A stretch of DNA of 64,000 nt, from positions 3,658,001-3,722,000 of the forward strand of contig NZ_CP015600.1 in the NCBI RefSeq assembly GCF_001647715.1, given 5' to 3'. Source of the DNA: Pseudomonas antarctica (GTDB taxonomy: Bacteria > Pseudomonadota > Gammaproteobacteria > Pseudomonadales > Pseudomonadaceae). The stretch's first letter is position 1; every line of letters starts with the position of its first letter. A model generated the notes under the pieces. The model was not told the origin of the DNA. It did no database searches and worked only from the letters and a program-made list of their open reading frames with translations. This document shows positions 1 through 8,860 of the stretch, one piece after another. The position numbers and the translations under genes are program-made.

Positions 1-25
1 CGACTTTGATCAGCGTTTCGGTCAT
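1..25 (-). CDS. 5' end of a gene running off the window, possibly formamidase
   Basis: Only eight codons are visible on the minus strand (MTETLIKV). They are preceded by AGGAG about seven bases before the ATG, so this is a credible start. The N-terminus resembles that of acetamidase/formamidase proteins (FmdA type), whose genes accompany short-chain-amide/urea ABC transporters. That identity is recalled and inferred from context, not demonstrated by eight residues. The gene lies downstream of urtE in the same orientation and has its own upstream motif at 93-110, shared with urtA. Confidence 0.4.
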
Positions 26-92
26 GGACTGGCTCCTGGACGGATGGCTTGGTGCGTTCGATCCAGTCTCGTGGAGCCGGGGGAAACGGGGA

Positions 93-110
93 ATACGTTG
101 GATGACGTAT
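93..110 (-). promoter_or_regulatory. Candidate operator ATACGTCA-N4-ACGTAT
   Basis: Read on the minus strand this is ATACGTCA, four bases, ACGTAT; the inner arms ATACGT and ACGTAT form a dyad. Almost the same sequence occurs at 5253-5270 before urtA, at a similar distance from the start codon (about 67 versus 78 bases). It is probably a binding site for a shared activator. The LuxR-type response regulator at 8835-9500 is the obvious candidate, but this is inference. Confidence 0.5.
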
Positions 111-140
111 GGAGAAAGGGGTGTACCGCAATCAAAAAAT

Positions 141-227
141 GTGGGAGCTGGCTTGCCTGCGATAACGGTGTGTCAGCCAACAATTCCATGACTGATAAAC
201 CGCTATCGCAGGCAAGCCAGCTCCCAC
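141..227. repeat. REPIN (paired REP elements)
   Basis: Two inverted REP arms, GTGGGAGCTGGCTTGCCTGC... at 141-163 and its reverse complement at 205-227, enclose about 40 bases. Such elements are dispersed in Pseudomonas intergenic DNA and are mobilised in trans by RAYT transposases. This one lies between urtE and the next gene. Confidence 0.9.
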
Positions 228-243
228 ATTTGAGCCGTGATAA

Positions 244-933
244 TTAGACAGACAGGTAGCGGCTTATGGTCGCCTCATCCACCCGATCCCGGGTCTCTTC
301 GACCACGAAGCGGCCCTTTTCAATCACCAGGAATCGGTCGGCGATTTCCAGCGTGAACGACAGCACTTGCTCGGACACCACAATGGTCAAGTCCCGCAGG
401 TTGCGAATCTCTTTCAGCGTGCGTGCTATGTCCTTGATGATCGACGGCTGAATGCCCTCCGTAGGCTCGTCCAGCAACAACACCTTCGGGTTCGTCGCCA
501 GCGCCCGCGCAATCGCCAACTGCTGTTGCTGCCCACCCGAGAGGTTGCCGCCTTTGCGCGACTGCATGTCGTGCAACACCGGAAACAGGGCATACAAATC
601 CTCCGGCACCTTACCCCGCGCCGACGCCGGCAAACCGGTCTGGATATTCTCCAGCACCGTCATGCTCGGGAAAATCATGCGCCCCTGGGGTACATAGGCG
701 ATGCCGCGCGCCACCCGCTCATGGGTTTCCAGTGCCGACACATCCTGCCCGTCCACGCTGACCTGGCCTTTCCACTGCGGCAGGATGCCCATCAGGCTTT
801 TGAACAGCGTGGTCTTGCCCATGCCGTTGCGGCCCATCACCGCGACGATTTCACGCTTGGCCACGTTCAGGTCGAGGTCGTGGAGGATCTGGCTCTGGCC
901 GTAGCCGCAGGACAACTGGTCAATCTTGAACAT
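244..933 (-). CDS. urtE: Urea/short-chain amide ABC transporter ATP-binding protein UrtE
   Basis: This 229-residue ATPase is one of two that energise a branched-chain-amino-acid-type importer for urea or small amides at the inner membrane. Walker A is GRNGMGKTT (about residues 34-42), the signature is LSGGQQQQ and Walker B is VLLLDEPTEG. The frame continues about 39 codons upstream into urtD. I chose the ATG at 933 because it has a TGAGGA ribosome site and gives the normal LivF-like length. It lies 10 bases after urtD and is the last gene of the five-gene operon. The UrtE/LivF assignment rests on order and motifs. Confidence 0.9.
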   Translation of the reverse strand: MFKIDQLSCGYGQSQILHDLDLNVAKREIVAVMGRNGMGKTTLFKSLMGILPQWKGQVSVDGQDVSALETHERVARGIAYVPQGRMIFPSMTVLENIQTGLPASARGKVPEDLYALFPVLHDMQSRKGGNLSGGQQQQLAIARALATNPKVLLLDEPTEGIQPSIIKDIARTLKEIRNLRDLTIVVSEQVLSFTLEIADRFLVIEKGRFVVEETRDRVDEATISRYLSV

Positions 934-943
934 GCCGGATTCC

Positions 944-1702
944 TCAGTTGCCCAAATACACTTCGATAACTTTAGGGTTGCTTTGCACCGACTCCATACT
1001 GCCCTCGGCGAGCACCTTGCCCTGGTGCAGCACCGTGACCTTGTGGGCAATACTTTTGACGAATTCCATGTCGTGTTCGATCACCAGCACCGAACGCCCC
1101 TGACTGATGCGCTTGAGCAGCTCGGCGGTTTGCGCGCGCTCGTTGACGCTCATGCCCGCCACCGGTTCATCAAGCATCAGCAGCTCGGGGTCTTGCATCA
1201 GCAGCATGCCGATCTCCAGCCATTGCTTTTGCCCGTGGGACAACAGATCGGCCTGTTGTTGCAGTAAATCACCGAGGAAGATCTCCCGCGCCACCTCTTC
1301 CACCCGCGCGATCACTTGCGCGTTGCGCTTGAAAAACAGTGCGCCCCAAACCTTGCGACCGGCGGGATAAGACATCTCAAGGTTTTCAAACACCGTGAGG
1401 TTTTCGTAGATCGACGGGTTCTGAAATTTACGCCCGACCCCGGCGCGCACAATGTTGTACTCGCGCATCTTGGTCAGTTCCTGGCCGTCGAACTGGATAC
1501 TGCCGCTGGTGGCGCGGGTCTTGCCGCAGATCAGGTCGAGCACCGTGGTCTTGCCGGCGCCATTGGGGCCAATCACCACGCGCACTTCATTGCGGTCGAT
1601 ATACAAATTGAGGTTGTCGACCGCCTTGAAGCCGTCGAACGAGACAGTGAGGCCTTCGATGGCCAGCACCGGTTTCTTCATTTCAAAACCGACGGCGGTC
1701 AT
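944..1702 (-). CDS. urtD: Urea/short-chain amide ABC transporter ATP-binding protein UrtD
   Basis: This is the second ATPase of the importer, 252 residues, LivG-like. Walker A is GPNGAGKTT (about residues 45-53). The signature motif reads LSHGQKQ, with His where most ABC proteins have Gly, a variant usual in UrtD. Walker B is LLMLDEPVAGM and the switch His is in EHDMEF. The ATG overlaps the urtC stop (ATGA), indicating translational coupling, and is preceded by GGAG. It would pair with UrtE under the UrtB/UrtC permeases. Confidence 0.92.
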   Translation of the reverse strand: MTAVGFEMKKPVLAIEGLTVSFDGFKAVDNLNLYIDRNEVRVVIGPNGAGKTTVLDLICGKTRATSGSIQFDGQELTKMREYNIVRAGVGRKFQNPSIYENLTVFENLEMSYPAGRKVWGALFFKRNAQVIARVEEVAREIFLGDLLQQQADLLSHGQKQWLEIGMLLMQDPELLMLDEPVAGMSVNERAQTAELLKRISQGRSVLVIEHDMEFVKSIAHKVTVLHQGKVLAEGSMESVQSNPKVIEVYLGN

Positions 1703-2859
1703 GGCTGGGTCTCCAGGATTTTGGTTTCAGTTTTGGGCTTGGCCACGGCGGCGGCGACTTTCACCACCGGTTTACGCCGCAGCAATTTCGCCAGCGCCTG
1801 GCGACCATGACTGTCCCACAAGCCAGCCAAACCATTGGGGAAGTACATGACCACGGCGATAAACAGCCCGCCCATCAAGTACAGCCACAGCTCAGGAAAG
1901 GACTCGGAAAAGTAGGTCTTGCCGTAGTTCACCAGGAGCGCGCCATACACCGCGCCGAGCAACGACATGCGCCCGCCCACGGCGGCGAAAATCACCATCT
2001 CGATCGACGGCACGATGCCGACGAACGACGGCGACATAAAGCCCACCTGCAAGGCAAACATCGCCCCGCCAATCGCCGAGAACGCGGCAGCCACACAGAA
2101 AACGAAGATCTTGAAGCTGGCCACGTCATACCCGGAGAAACGCACCCGCTCCTCTTTGTCGCGCATGGCCATCAGCAGCCGGCCGAGCTTGGAGGCGAGA
2201 ATGAAGCGGCCAATAAAGATGCAGCCGAACAGCAGGCCGGCGTTGATGAAGTACAGGATCATTTTCGCGCTGTCGGTGCGCAGGTCCCAGCCGAGCAGGG
2301 TCTTGAGGTCGGTGATGCCGTTGACGCCGCCGGTCAGGCCTTGCTGGCCGACGATCAGCACCGTAAGGATCAGCGCGATGGCCTGGGTGACGATGGAGAA
2401 ATACACATCGCCCACGCGTCGCTTGAACAGCGCCATGCCGATGATGAACGCCAGCAGCACCGGCACCGCGATCACCGCCACCAGGGTAAAACTGAAACTG
2501 TGGAACGGCTGCCACAACCAAGGCAACTCAGTGATCTGGTTCCAGTCCATGAAGTCCGGAATGCCCGGTGTGGATTGGATCCTGGTGCTTTCGGGGTCCG
2601 ATGCTTCCAGCTTGAGGAACATCGCCATGCAGTAGCCGCCCACCCCAAAGAACACGCCCTGCCCCAGGCTGAGAATGCCGCCGTAGCCCCAGCACAACAC
2701 CAGCCCTACCGCGACGAACGCGTAAGTCAGGTACTTGCCGACCATGTTCAGGCGGAACGCATCCAGGGTCAGGGGGAATACCACCAGGATCAGCAGCGCC
2801 AACAGCACGATACCGATCAGGTTTTGCTGGCCGCCCAGCAGCTTGTCTAAAGCCTTCAT
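1699..2859 (-). CDS. urtC: Urea/short-chain amide ABC transporter permease UrtC
   Basis: This is a 386-residue inner-membrane permease of the LivM type. About ten hydrophobic segments can be seen, with the family pattern GYGGILSLGQGVFFGVGGY near residues 60-80 and a conserved cytoplasmic loop around AMRDKEERVRFSGYDV. The C-terminus is a basic, Ala/Lys-rich tail. It overlaps urtD by four bases and follows urtB by 10 bases. It should form the channel together with UrtB. Confidence 0.92.
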   Translation of the reverse strand: MKALDKLLGGQQNLIGIVLLALLILVVFPLTLDAFRLNMVGKYLTYAFVAVGLVLCWGYGGILSLGQGVFFGVGGYCMAMFLKLEASDPESTRIQSTPGIPDFMDWNQITELPWLWQPFHSFSFTLVAVIAVPVLLAFIIGMALFKRRVGDVYFSIVTQAIALILTVLIVGQQGLTGGVNGITDLKTLLGWDLRTDSAKMILYFINAGLLFGCIFIGRFILASKLGRLLMAMRDKEERVRFSGYDVASFKIFVFCVAAAFSAIGGAMFALQVGFMSPSFVGIVPSIEMVIFAAVGGRMSLLGAVYGALLVNYGKTYFSESFPELWLYLMGGLFIAVVMYFPNGLAGLWDSHGRQALAKLLRRKPVVKVAAAVAKPKTETKILETQP

Positions 2860-2869
2860 CTGCTCGCCT

Positions 2870-3787
2870 CTACTTGCGCACTTTGATGGAGAACAACCCT
2901 TGCGGGCGCAGCATCAGGATCAGGATCACCGACGACAAGGTCAGTACCTTGGCCATCGAGCCACTGAGGAAAAACTCCGACAGCGATTGGGTCTGGGCGA
3001 TCACGAACGCCGAGGCGATGGTGCCGAACAGGCTTTGCGCGCCGCCGAACACCACCACCAGGAAGGTGTCGACGATGTACTGCGAGCCCGCCGTCGGGCC
3101 GGTGGAACCGATGGTGGTGAAGGCCGCGCCCGCCACACCGGCGACGCCGCAGCCGAGGGCAAAGGTCATGCGGTCGACCTTGCGCGTATTGATGCCCACG
3201 GCGCGGCTCATCAGGCGGTTCTGTACCGTGGCGCGCACCTGCAAGCCCCAGCGCGAGCGGTACAGCATGAGGAAGATCGCGGCGGTCAGCAGCAAGGTCA
3301 GGCCCATCATGAACAAACCGTTGCGCGGGATTTCGATGGCGTCGGTGAAGTTTACCGAGCCCATCAGCCAGGCCGGGGGCTCGGCGCTGACTTCACGGGC
3401 GCCAAACACCGAACGGAAGGTTTGCTGCATCACCAGCGACAAGCCCCACGTGGCGAGCAACGTGTCCAGCGGCCGCTTGTACAAGCGGCTGATCATCGCC
3501 CACTCCACCAGCCAGCCGACGGCGCCGGCGACAAGGAATGACAGGGCGATGGCAAAGAAGAAGTAATAGGGTTGGAAGCTCGGCGCAAAGTGCGCCGTAA
3601 GGCTGGAGCACACGTAGGTGGTGTAGGCGCCGATGGTCAGGAACTCACCGTGGGCCATGTTGATCACGCCCATCTGGCCAAAGATGATCGCCAGCCCCAA
3701 TGCCATCAGCAACAGCACGCAGAACACGGACAAGCCGTTGAACCCCTGCATTGCCGCGATGGCCCCAAATTCCGATAGCCATTCCAT
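2870..3787 (-). CDS. urtB: Urea/short-chain amide ABC transporter permease UrtB (compact form)
   Basis: This is a 305-residue LivH-type permease with about eight membrane segments; GQMGVINMAHGEFLTIGAY near the N-terminus is the family hallmark. AGGAG precedes the ATG. From memory, many proteobacterial UrtB proteins carry an extra N-terminal region and are considerably longer. This one is only the membrane part, as in short-chain-amide systems (FmdE-like). There is no sign of truncation: the start has a good ribosome site and a REPIN lies upstream. Confidence 0.88.
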   Translation of the reverse strand: MEWLSEFGAIAAMQGFNGLSVFCVLLLMALGLAIIFGQMGVINMAHGEFLTIGAYTTYVCSSLTAHFAPSFQPYYFFFAIALSFLVAGAVGWLVEWAMISRLYKRPLDTLLATWGLSLVMQQTFRSVFGAREVSAEPPAWLMGSVNFTDAIEIPRNGLFMMGLTLLLTAAIFLMLYRSRWGLQVRATVQNRLMSRAVGINTRKVDRMTFALGCGVAGVAGAAFTTIGSTGPTAGSQYIVDTFLVVVFGGAQSLFGTIASAFVIAQTQSLSEFFLSGSMAKVLTLSSVILILMLRPQGLFSIKVRK

Positions 3788-3838
3788 GATGATGGTCTCC
3801 TGAGCGGGAGGTTGAAATGCAATCTGCTGTTGATTTAT

Positions 3839-3923
3839 GTGGGAGCTGGCTTGCCTGCGATGGCATCACCTCGGTCTGGCTGCAAGACCGAGTCGCCTGC
3901 GTCGCAGGCAAGCCAGCGCCCAC
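3839..3923. repeat. REPIN between urtA and urtB
   Basis: The inverted arms are GTGGGAGCTGGCTTGCCTGC (from 3839) and GCAGGCAAGCCAGCGCCCAC (to 3923). A degenerate extra arm (GCCAGTTCCCAC) follows at about 3928-3939. Its position inside the operon, just after the binding-protein gene, suggests a role in messenger stability or partial termination, so that more UrtA than permease is made. That role is inference. Confidence 0.88.
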
Positions 3924-3965
3924 ACAAAGCCAGTTCCCACAGTTGGATCAGTGCCAGCCCCGGAG

Positions 3966-5174
3966 TTATTGGTAGCCTTTAGGAAACGGGTTCGGCTCAA
4001 TCAGATCCGACTCGTAGATCACCTTGAACTGGCCGTTGGGCTGCACTTCACCGATACGCGACTTGCTCCACAGGTGATGGTTCTCGTGGATCTTCACGTA
4101 GCCTTCCGGCGCGGTTTTCAGCTCGATGCCCGGCGAAGCGGCCACGACTTTATCCACGTCGAAACTGCCGGCCTTCTCCACCGCCGCTTTCCACAGCCAT
4201 GGGCCGAGGTAGGCCGCCTGGGTCACGTCGCCGATCACCGCATCCTTGCCATACTTGGCCTTGAAGGCTTCGACGAAGGCTTTGTTGTTCGGGTTGTCCA
4301 GGCTTTGGAAGTACTTCATCGAGGCGTAGAAACCAGCCATGTTTTCGCCGCCAATGCCGAGCAATTCATCCTCGGTCACCGACAGGGTCAGCAAGGTTTG
4401 CTTGGACGCGTTCACACCCGCCGCATTCAGTTGTTTGTAGAACGCCACGTTGGAACCACCGACCACGGCCGCGAACACCACGTCCGGTTTCTTCAGCTTG
4501 ACCTTGTTGATCAGCGAGCCGAACTGGGTGTTGCCCAGCGGGTAATAGTCTTCGCCGACCACGGTGCCGTGCAGTACGTTTTCAATGTGCTTGCGCGCGA
4601 TTTTCATCGAGGTGCGCGGCCAGATGTAGTCCGAGCCGACCAGGTAGAACGTCTTGGCACCTTTGGTCTTGGCGATCCAGTCGAGGCTGGCAAGGATTTG
4701 CTGGGTAGCTTCCTGGCCGGTGTAGATCACGTTTTTCGACTGTTCCAGGCCTTCATAGAAGGTCGGGTAGTAGAGCAAGCCGTTTTCTTTCTCGAAGATC
4801 GGCAGCACGGCTTTGCGCGAGGCCGAGGTCCAGCAGCCGAACACGGCGGCGACCTTGTCGTTGACCAGCAGCTTCTTGGCCTTTTCTGCGAAGGTCGGCC
4901 AGTCAGAGGCGCCGTCTTCCTGGATCACCTTGATCTGCCGTCCCAGAATCCCGCCTGAGGCATTGATCTGCTCGATGGCCAGGCGCTCGGCCTGAATCGA
5001 GCCGGTTTCGGAAATCGCCATGGTGCCGGTGGCCGAGTGCAACTGGCCGACGGTCACTTCGGTAGGGGTCACGGCCAGGCCTTCGTTATCGGCCAGTACG
5101 CCCTGGCTGAACAGAGCGGCCGCCAGCAATGACAGGGCCAACAGCGGTGTGGAGCGGATCAATCGTGGTGCCAT
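3966..5174 (-). CDS. urtA: Urea/short-chain amide ABC transporter substrate-binding protein UrtA
   Basis: This 402-residue periplasmic binding protein captures the ligand (urea or a small amide). The start at 5174 has GAGGAG seven bases upstream; the frame extends further but without a ribosome site. Residues 1-29 are a signal peptide ending ...GVLA before DNEG. The mature part has the Peripla_BP_5 fold features VGQLHSATGTMAISE, GGILGRQIKVIQEDG and GCWTSASRKAVLP, typical of UrtA/AmiC/FmdD proteins. It is the first gene of the operon and is separated from urtB by a REPIN. Confidence 0.92.
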   Translation of the reverse strand: MAPRLIRSTPLLALSLLAAALFSQGVLADNEGLAVTPTEVTVGQLHSATGTMAISETGSIQAERLAIEQINASGGILGRQIKVIQEDGASDWPTFAEKAKKLLVNDKVAAVFGCWTSASRKAVLPIFEKENGLLYYPTFYEGLEQSKNVIYTGQEATQQILASLDWIAKTKGAKTFYLVGSDYIWPRTSMKIARKHIENVLHGTVVGEDYYPLGNTQFGSLINKVKLKKPDVVFAAVVGGSNVAFYKQLNAAGVNASKQTLLTLSVTEDELLGIGGENMAGFYASMKYFQSLDNPNNKAFVEAFKAKYGKDAVIGDVTQAAYLGPWLWKAAVEKAGSFDVDKVVAASPGIELKTAPEGYVKIHENHHLWSKSRIGEVQPNGQFKVIYESDLIEPNPFPKGYQ

Positions 5175-5252
5175 GGGGCGACTCCTCTGCAATGAGGGGT
5201 CCAGCATGGCGGCACCCGGCCAGCGCGGGTATACGCAGCCTGACGTAACGGT

Positions 5253-5270
5253 GTACGTCATTTGACGTAT
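5253..5270 (-). promoter_or_regulatory. Candidate operator of urtA, ATACGTCA-N4-ACGTAC
   Basis: On the minus strand the sequence is ATACGTCA, AATG, ACGTAC, followed within ten bases by another half site TTACGTCA (5241-5248). The plus-strand reading TGACGTA / TACGTCA / TGACGTA gives three half sites in all (5241-5269). The same motif precedes the partial gene at the window start. The location 78 bases before the urtA ATG fits an activator site overlapping or just upstream of the -35 region. Confidence 0.55.
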
Positions 5271-5326
5271 GCCGCTGCGCACCATTTTCGAGCAGGATCC
5301 CGACCGCCCAAACACCCTCGATCAAT

Positions 5327-5414
5327 GTGGGAGCTGGCTTGCCTGCAATGGCGGCGTATCAGGCGGCATCAGCAGAGGTTGACCCACCGCTATCGCAGGC
5401 AAGCCAGCGCCCAC
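5327..5414. repeat. REPIN upstream of the kinase gene
   Basis: The inverted REP arms are GTGGGAGCTGGCTTGCCTGC at 5327 and GCAGGCAAGCCAGCGCCCAC ending at 5414. It lies between the divergent urtA and kinase genes. The kinase reading frame stays open through it, but the repeat is not part of the protein. Confidence 0.88.
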
Positions 5415-5476
5415 ATTTTGAATCGGGGCATGGAACTTGCTCATTTAAACTCGCCCACTCTGCGGAGCCACCCACC

Positions 5477-8400
5477 GTGCACCCCACCTCTGGCACTCAG
5501 CGCATCGTCAAGATCCGCCGCGACTACAACACCTGGGTCGCCGACGAGACCATGGAAGACTACGCCCTGCGCTACACCCCAAAATCCTTTCGCAAATGGT
5601 CGGAGCTGCGCATCGCCAACACCGCCCTGGGCGCCGTGTCGTTCCTGGCGCTGGAAGCCATCGGCGGTGTACTGGCCTTGAGTTACGGCTTCACCAACAC
5701 CTTCTGGGCGATCCTCGCGATCAGCCTGGTGATCTTCCTCACCGGCCTGCCCATCAGCTATTACGCCGCACGTTACGGTGTGGACATGGACCTGCTGACC
5801 CGCGGCGCCGGCTTCGGTTACATCGGCTCAACCATCACCTCGCTGATCTACGCCAGCTTCACCTTCCTGTTCTTCGCCCTGGAAGCGGCGATCATGGCCC
5901 TGGCGCTGGAGCTGTATTTTCATATCCCGTTGGCCATCGCCTATGTCATTTGCTCGCTGCTGGTGATTCCGCTGGTGGCCTACGGCGTAACCCTGATCAG
6001 CCGCCTGCAACTGTGGACACAACCGGTCTGGCTGCTGTTGCTGGTGCTGCCCTACGGCTTCGTGTGGTGGAAAAACCCCGATGCCTTCAGCGACTGGACC
6101 AGTTTCCTCGGGCGCAGTGGCGACGGCGGCGGGTTCAACCTGTTGGCGTTCTGCGCCGCCTGCACGGTGGCGCTGTCGCTGGTGACGCAGATTGGCGAAC
6201 AGGTGGACTACCTGCGCTTTCTACCGGAAAAAACCGCCGCCAACCGCAAGCGTTGGTGGGCCGCCCTGCTCTGCGCCGGCCCCGGCTGGATTATCCCCGG
6301 GGCGTTGAAAATGTTCGCCGGTGCGTTCCTGGCCTTCCTTGCCCTGCAACATGAAATCCCCATGGAGCGCGCCGCCGAGCCGACCCAGATGTACCTCGTC
6401 GCGTTCCGCTACGTGTTCAGCTCGCCGGAATGGGCACTCGGCGCGATGGTGCTGTTCGTGTTCATCTCCCAGATGAAGATCAACCTGACCAACGCCTACG
6501 CCGGTTCCCTGGCCTGGTCGAACTTCTTCGCCCGCGTAACCCACAGCCACCCCGGGCGCGTGGTATGGCTGGTGTTCAACGTGGCGATTGCGCTGATGCT
6601 GATGGAGCTTGGCGTGTTCGATGTCATCGACCAGGTGCTGGGGCTCTACGCCAACATCGCGATTGCCTGGATCGGCACGCTGGTGGCCGACCTGGTCATC
6701 AACAAGCCCCTGGGCCTGTCGCCCAAACACATCGAGTTCAAGCGCGCGCACCTTTACGACATCAACCCGGTGGGCGTCGGCTCAATGCTGATCGCTTCAT
6801 TGCTGTCGATCCTCGCCCACTTCGGCCTGTTCGGCGCACTGGCCCACGCCGCGCCGCCCTTCGTTGCGCTGGGCACGGCGCTGATCATGGCGCCGCTCTT
6901 GGCCTGGCTGACCCGGGGCAAGTACTACATCGCCCGCACCAGTGATGTACAGCTGATTCACCCGGTCGCCCCCGCCACCCACGCGGTCTGCGGCCTGTGC
7001 AGCAACCCGTTCGAAACCGCCGACATGGCGTTCTGCCCGGCCTACAGCACGCCCATCTGCTCACTGTGCTGCTCGCTGGACGCACGTTGCGGTGATCGCT
7101 GCAAACCCCACGCCCGGCTGGTTACCCAGTTTGAAAGTGCATTGCGCTGGTTGCTGCCGAACTCCTTGATGCCACGCCTGCACACCCGGCTGGCCCACTA
7201 TTTGGGGTTGTTATTGGTCCTGGTGCTGCTGCTCGCGGGGGCGTTGGCACTGATCTACGTTCAGGCTGCCCAAGGGCTGCCCCATTCAGAGACCCTGTAT
7301 CAGGCGTTCTTCAAGGCGTTTCTCACGCTCTCGGTGCTGGCCGCCGTGCTCGCCTGGTGGGTGGTGCTGACGCGCGAAAGCCGGCGTGTCGCCCAGGAAG
7401 AATCCGACCGCCAGACCCTGCTGCTGATGCAGGAAATCGACGCCCACAGCCTCACCGACCAAGCCCTGCAACAGGCCAAGGAAGCCTCGGAAGCCGCGAA
7501 TGCCGCCAAGAGCCGCTACGTCACCGGGCTGTCCCACGAACTGCGCACGCCGCTCAACAGCATCCTCGGCTTCACCCAGATCCTGCAGCGCGACAACGGT
7601 ATGCCTGAACAACATCAGGACGCCCTGGCGACCATCCTGCGCAGCGGCTCGCATTTGCTGTCGCTGATCGACGGCCTGCTCGACGTGGCCAAGATCGAGG
7701 CCGGCAAGCTGCGCCTGGAACTCACCGAAATCCCCTTCCCGGAATTGATCCACGACCTGGAACAGATGTTCACCCCGCAGGCGCAGGACAAGGGCCTGCG
7801 CTTTCGCCTCGACTGCGTGGGCAAGATCCCGGCAGTGGTGCGCGGTGATGAAAAACGCGTGCGCCAGATCCTGATCAACCTGCTGGGCAACGCGGTGAAT
7901 TTCACCGACAGCGGCGAGGTGTGCCTGCGGGTCAGCTACATGCGCGAGACCGCCAATTTTGAAATCATCGACACCGGCATCGGTATTGATCCGGAGCAGA
8001 TCGAGCGGATTTTCCAGCCGTTCGAACGCGGCGATTTGATGCGCCAGGACAAAGGCGTGGGCCTGGGCCTGACCATCACGCGCATGCTCACCTCGTTGAT
8101 GGGCGGCGAACTGCGGGTCACCAGCGAACTGGACAAGGGCACGTGCTTCCAGGTGCGGCTGTTCCTCTCCCAAGTGCGCGCGCCGCAAGCGGTGGTGCAT
8201 GTGGAGCACGACATCATCGGCTATCAAGGTGAACGCCGACGCATCCTGGTAGTAGACGACCACGTTGACCATCGCAAGGTGCTTAGCGGCATGCTCACAC
8301 CCTTGGGTTTTGAAGTGATCCAGGCCAGTAACGGCCAGGATGCGATCCGCCAGGTGGCGTTGCTGGCGCCGGATTTGATCCTGATGGACCTGTCGATGCC

Positions 8401-8860
8401 GACCCTGGACGGCTTGGAAACCAGCCGCTTGATCCGCCGCAATGCGCTGTCCAGCGCGCCGATTATCGTGATCTCGGCCAACGCCTTTACCGACGATCGC
8501 GAACGCAGCATCGCCGCCGCCTGCAATGACTACCTGGCCAAGCCGGTGCGCACCCCGGAGCTGCTTGGGCGCCTGCAACAGCATCTGGGTTTGCAGTGGC
8601 TGCGCCGCACCAAGACGTCCAAGGCACCGCCGCCGCCCAGTGTGCTGCCCAGCCCTGAAGACCTCGCCGCGCTCGCCGAACTCAGCGCCATCGGCTATGT
8701 GCGTGGCCTGCACGACAAACTCGACATGATCCTTGAACACCGCCCGGACACTGAACCTTTCATCAGCAAAGTCCGCGGTTTGCTCAAGGGTTTCCGCCTG
8801 GATGAACTCAACCGAACCCTCAAGGAGGCCGAAGATGAATGCACTCACCCGCAGCACTGA
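5477..8860 (+). CDS. Hybrid sensor histidine kinase fused to an NCS1-type permease domain
   Basis: This is a 1,127-residue inner-membrane sensor starting at a GTG with CGGAG upstream. Residues 1 to about 470 look like a purine/cytosine permease (NCS1) with about 12 membrane spans. A cysteine cluster follows (Cys505, 508, 520, 528, 531, 532, 538, 542), then two more hydrophobic segments (about 560-635). Next come a HisKA domain with His687 in SHELRTPLN, an HATPase domain (LINLLGNAVNF, DTGIGID, GVGLGLTI) and a C-terminal receiver with Asp971 in LILMDLSMP and Lys in YLAKPV. The stop overlaps the regulator gene by 26 bases. It is a transporter-like sensor in the manner of CbrA or PutP-type kinases. 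From position it probably senses the ligand carried by the urt system. Confidence 0.85.
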   Translation: MHPTSGTQRIVKIRRDYNTWVADETMEDYALRYTPKSFRKWSELRIANTALGAVSFLALEAIGGVLALSYGFTNTFWAILAISLVIFLTGLPISYYAARYGVDMDLLTRGAGFGYIGSTITSLIYASFTFLFFALEAAIMALALELYFHIPLAIAYVICSLLVIPLVAYGVTLISRLQLWTQPVWLLLLVLPYGFVWWKNPDAFSDWTSFLGRSGDGGGFNLLAFCAACTVALSLVTQIGEQVDYLRFLPEKTAANRKRWWAALLCAGPGWIIPGALKMFAGAFLAFLALQHEIPMERAAEPTQMYLVAFRYVFSSPEWALGAMVLFVFISQMKINLTNAYAGSLAWSNFFARVTHSHPGRVVWLVFNVAIALMLMELGVFDVIDQVLGLYANIAIAWIGTLVADLVINKPLGLSPKHIEFKRAHLYDINPVGVGSMLIASLLSILAHFGLFGALAHAAPPFVALGTALIMAPLLAWLTRGKYYIARTSDVQLIHPVAPATHAVCGLCSNPFETADMAFCPAYSTPICSLCCSLDARCGDRCKPHARLVTQFESALRWLLPNSLMPRLHTRLAHYLGLLLVLVLLLAGALALIYVQAAQGLPHSETLYQAFFKAFLTLSVLAAVLAWWVVLTRESRRVAQEESDRQTLLLMQEIDAHSLTDQALQQAKEASEAANAAKSRYVTGLSHELRTPLNSILGFTQILQRDNGMPEQHQDALATILRSGSHLLSLIDGLLDVAKIEAGKLRLELTEIPFPELIHDLEQMFTPQAQDKGLRFRLDCVGKIPAVVRGDEKRVRQILINLLGNAVNFTDSGEVCLRVSYMRETANFEIIDTGIGIDPEQIERIFQPFERGDLMRQDKGVGLGLTITRMLTSLMGGELRVTSELDKGTCFQVRLFLSQVRAPQAVVHVEHDIIGYQGERRRILVVDDHVDHRKVLSGMLTPLGFEVIQASNGQDAIRQVALLAPDLILMDLSMPTLDGLETSRLIRRNALSSAPIIVISANAFTDDRERSIAAACNDYLAKPVRTPELLGRLQQHLGLQWLRRTKTSKAPPPPSVLPSPEDLAALAELSAIGYVRGLHDKLDMILEHRPDTEPFISKVRGLLKGFRLDELNRTLKEAEDECTHPQH

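Noticed and set aside
5175..5326. Search for a sigma-54 (GG-N10-GC) promoter before urtA, as expected for nitrogen control
   Set aside because: Candidates such as TGGCCGGGTGCCGCC do not have GC at the required spacing.
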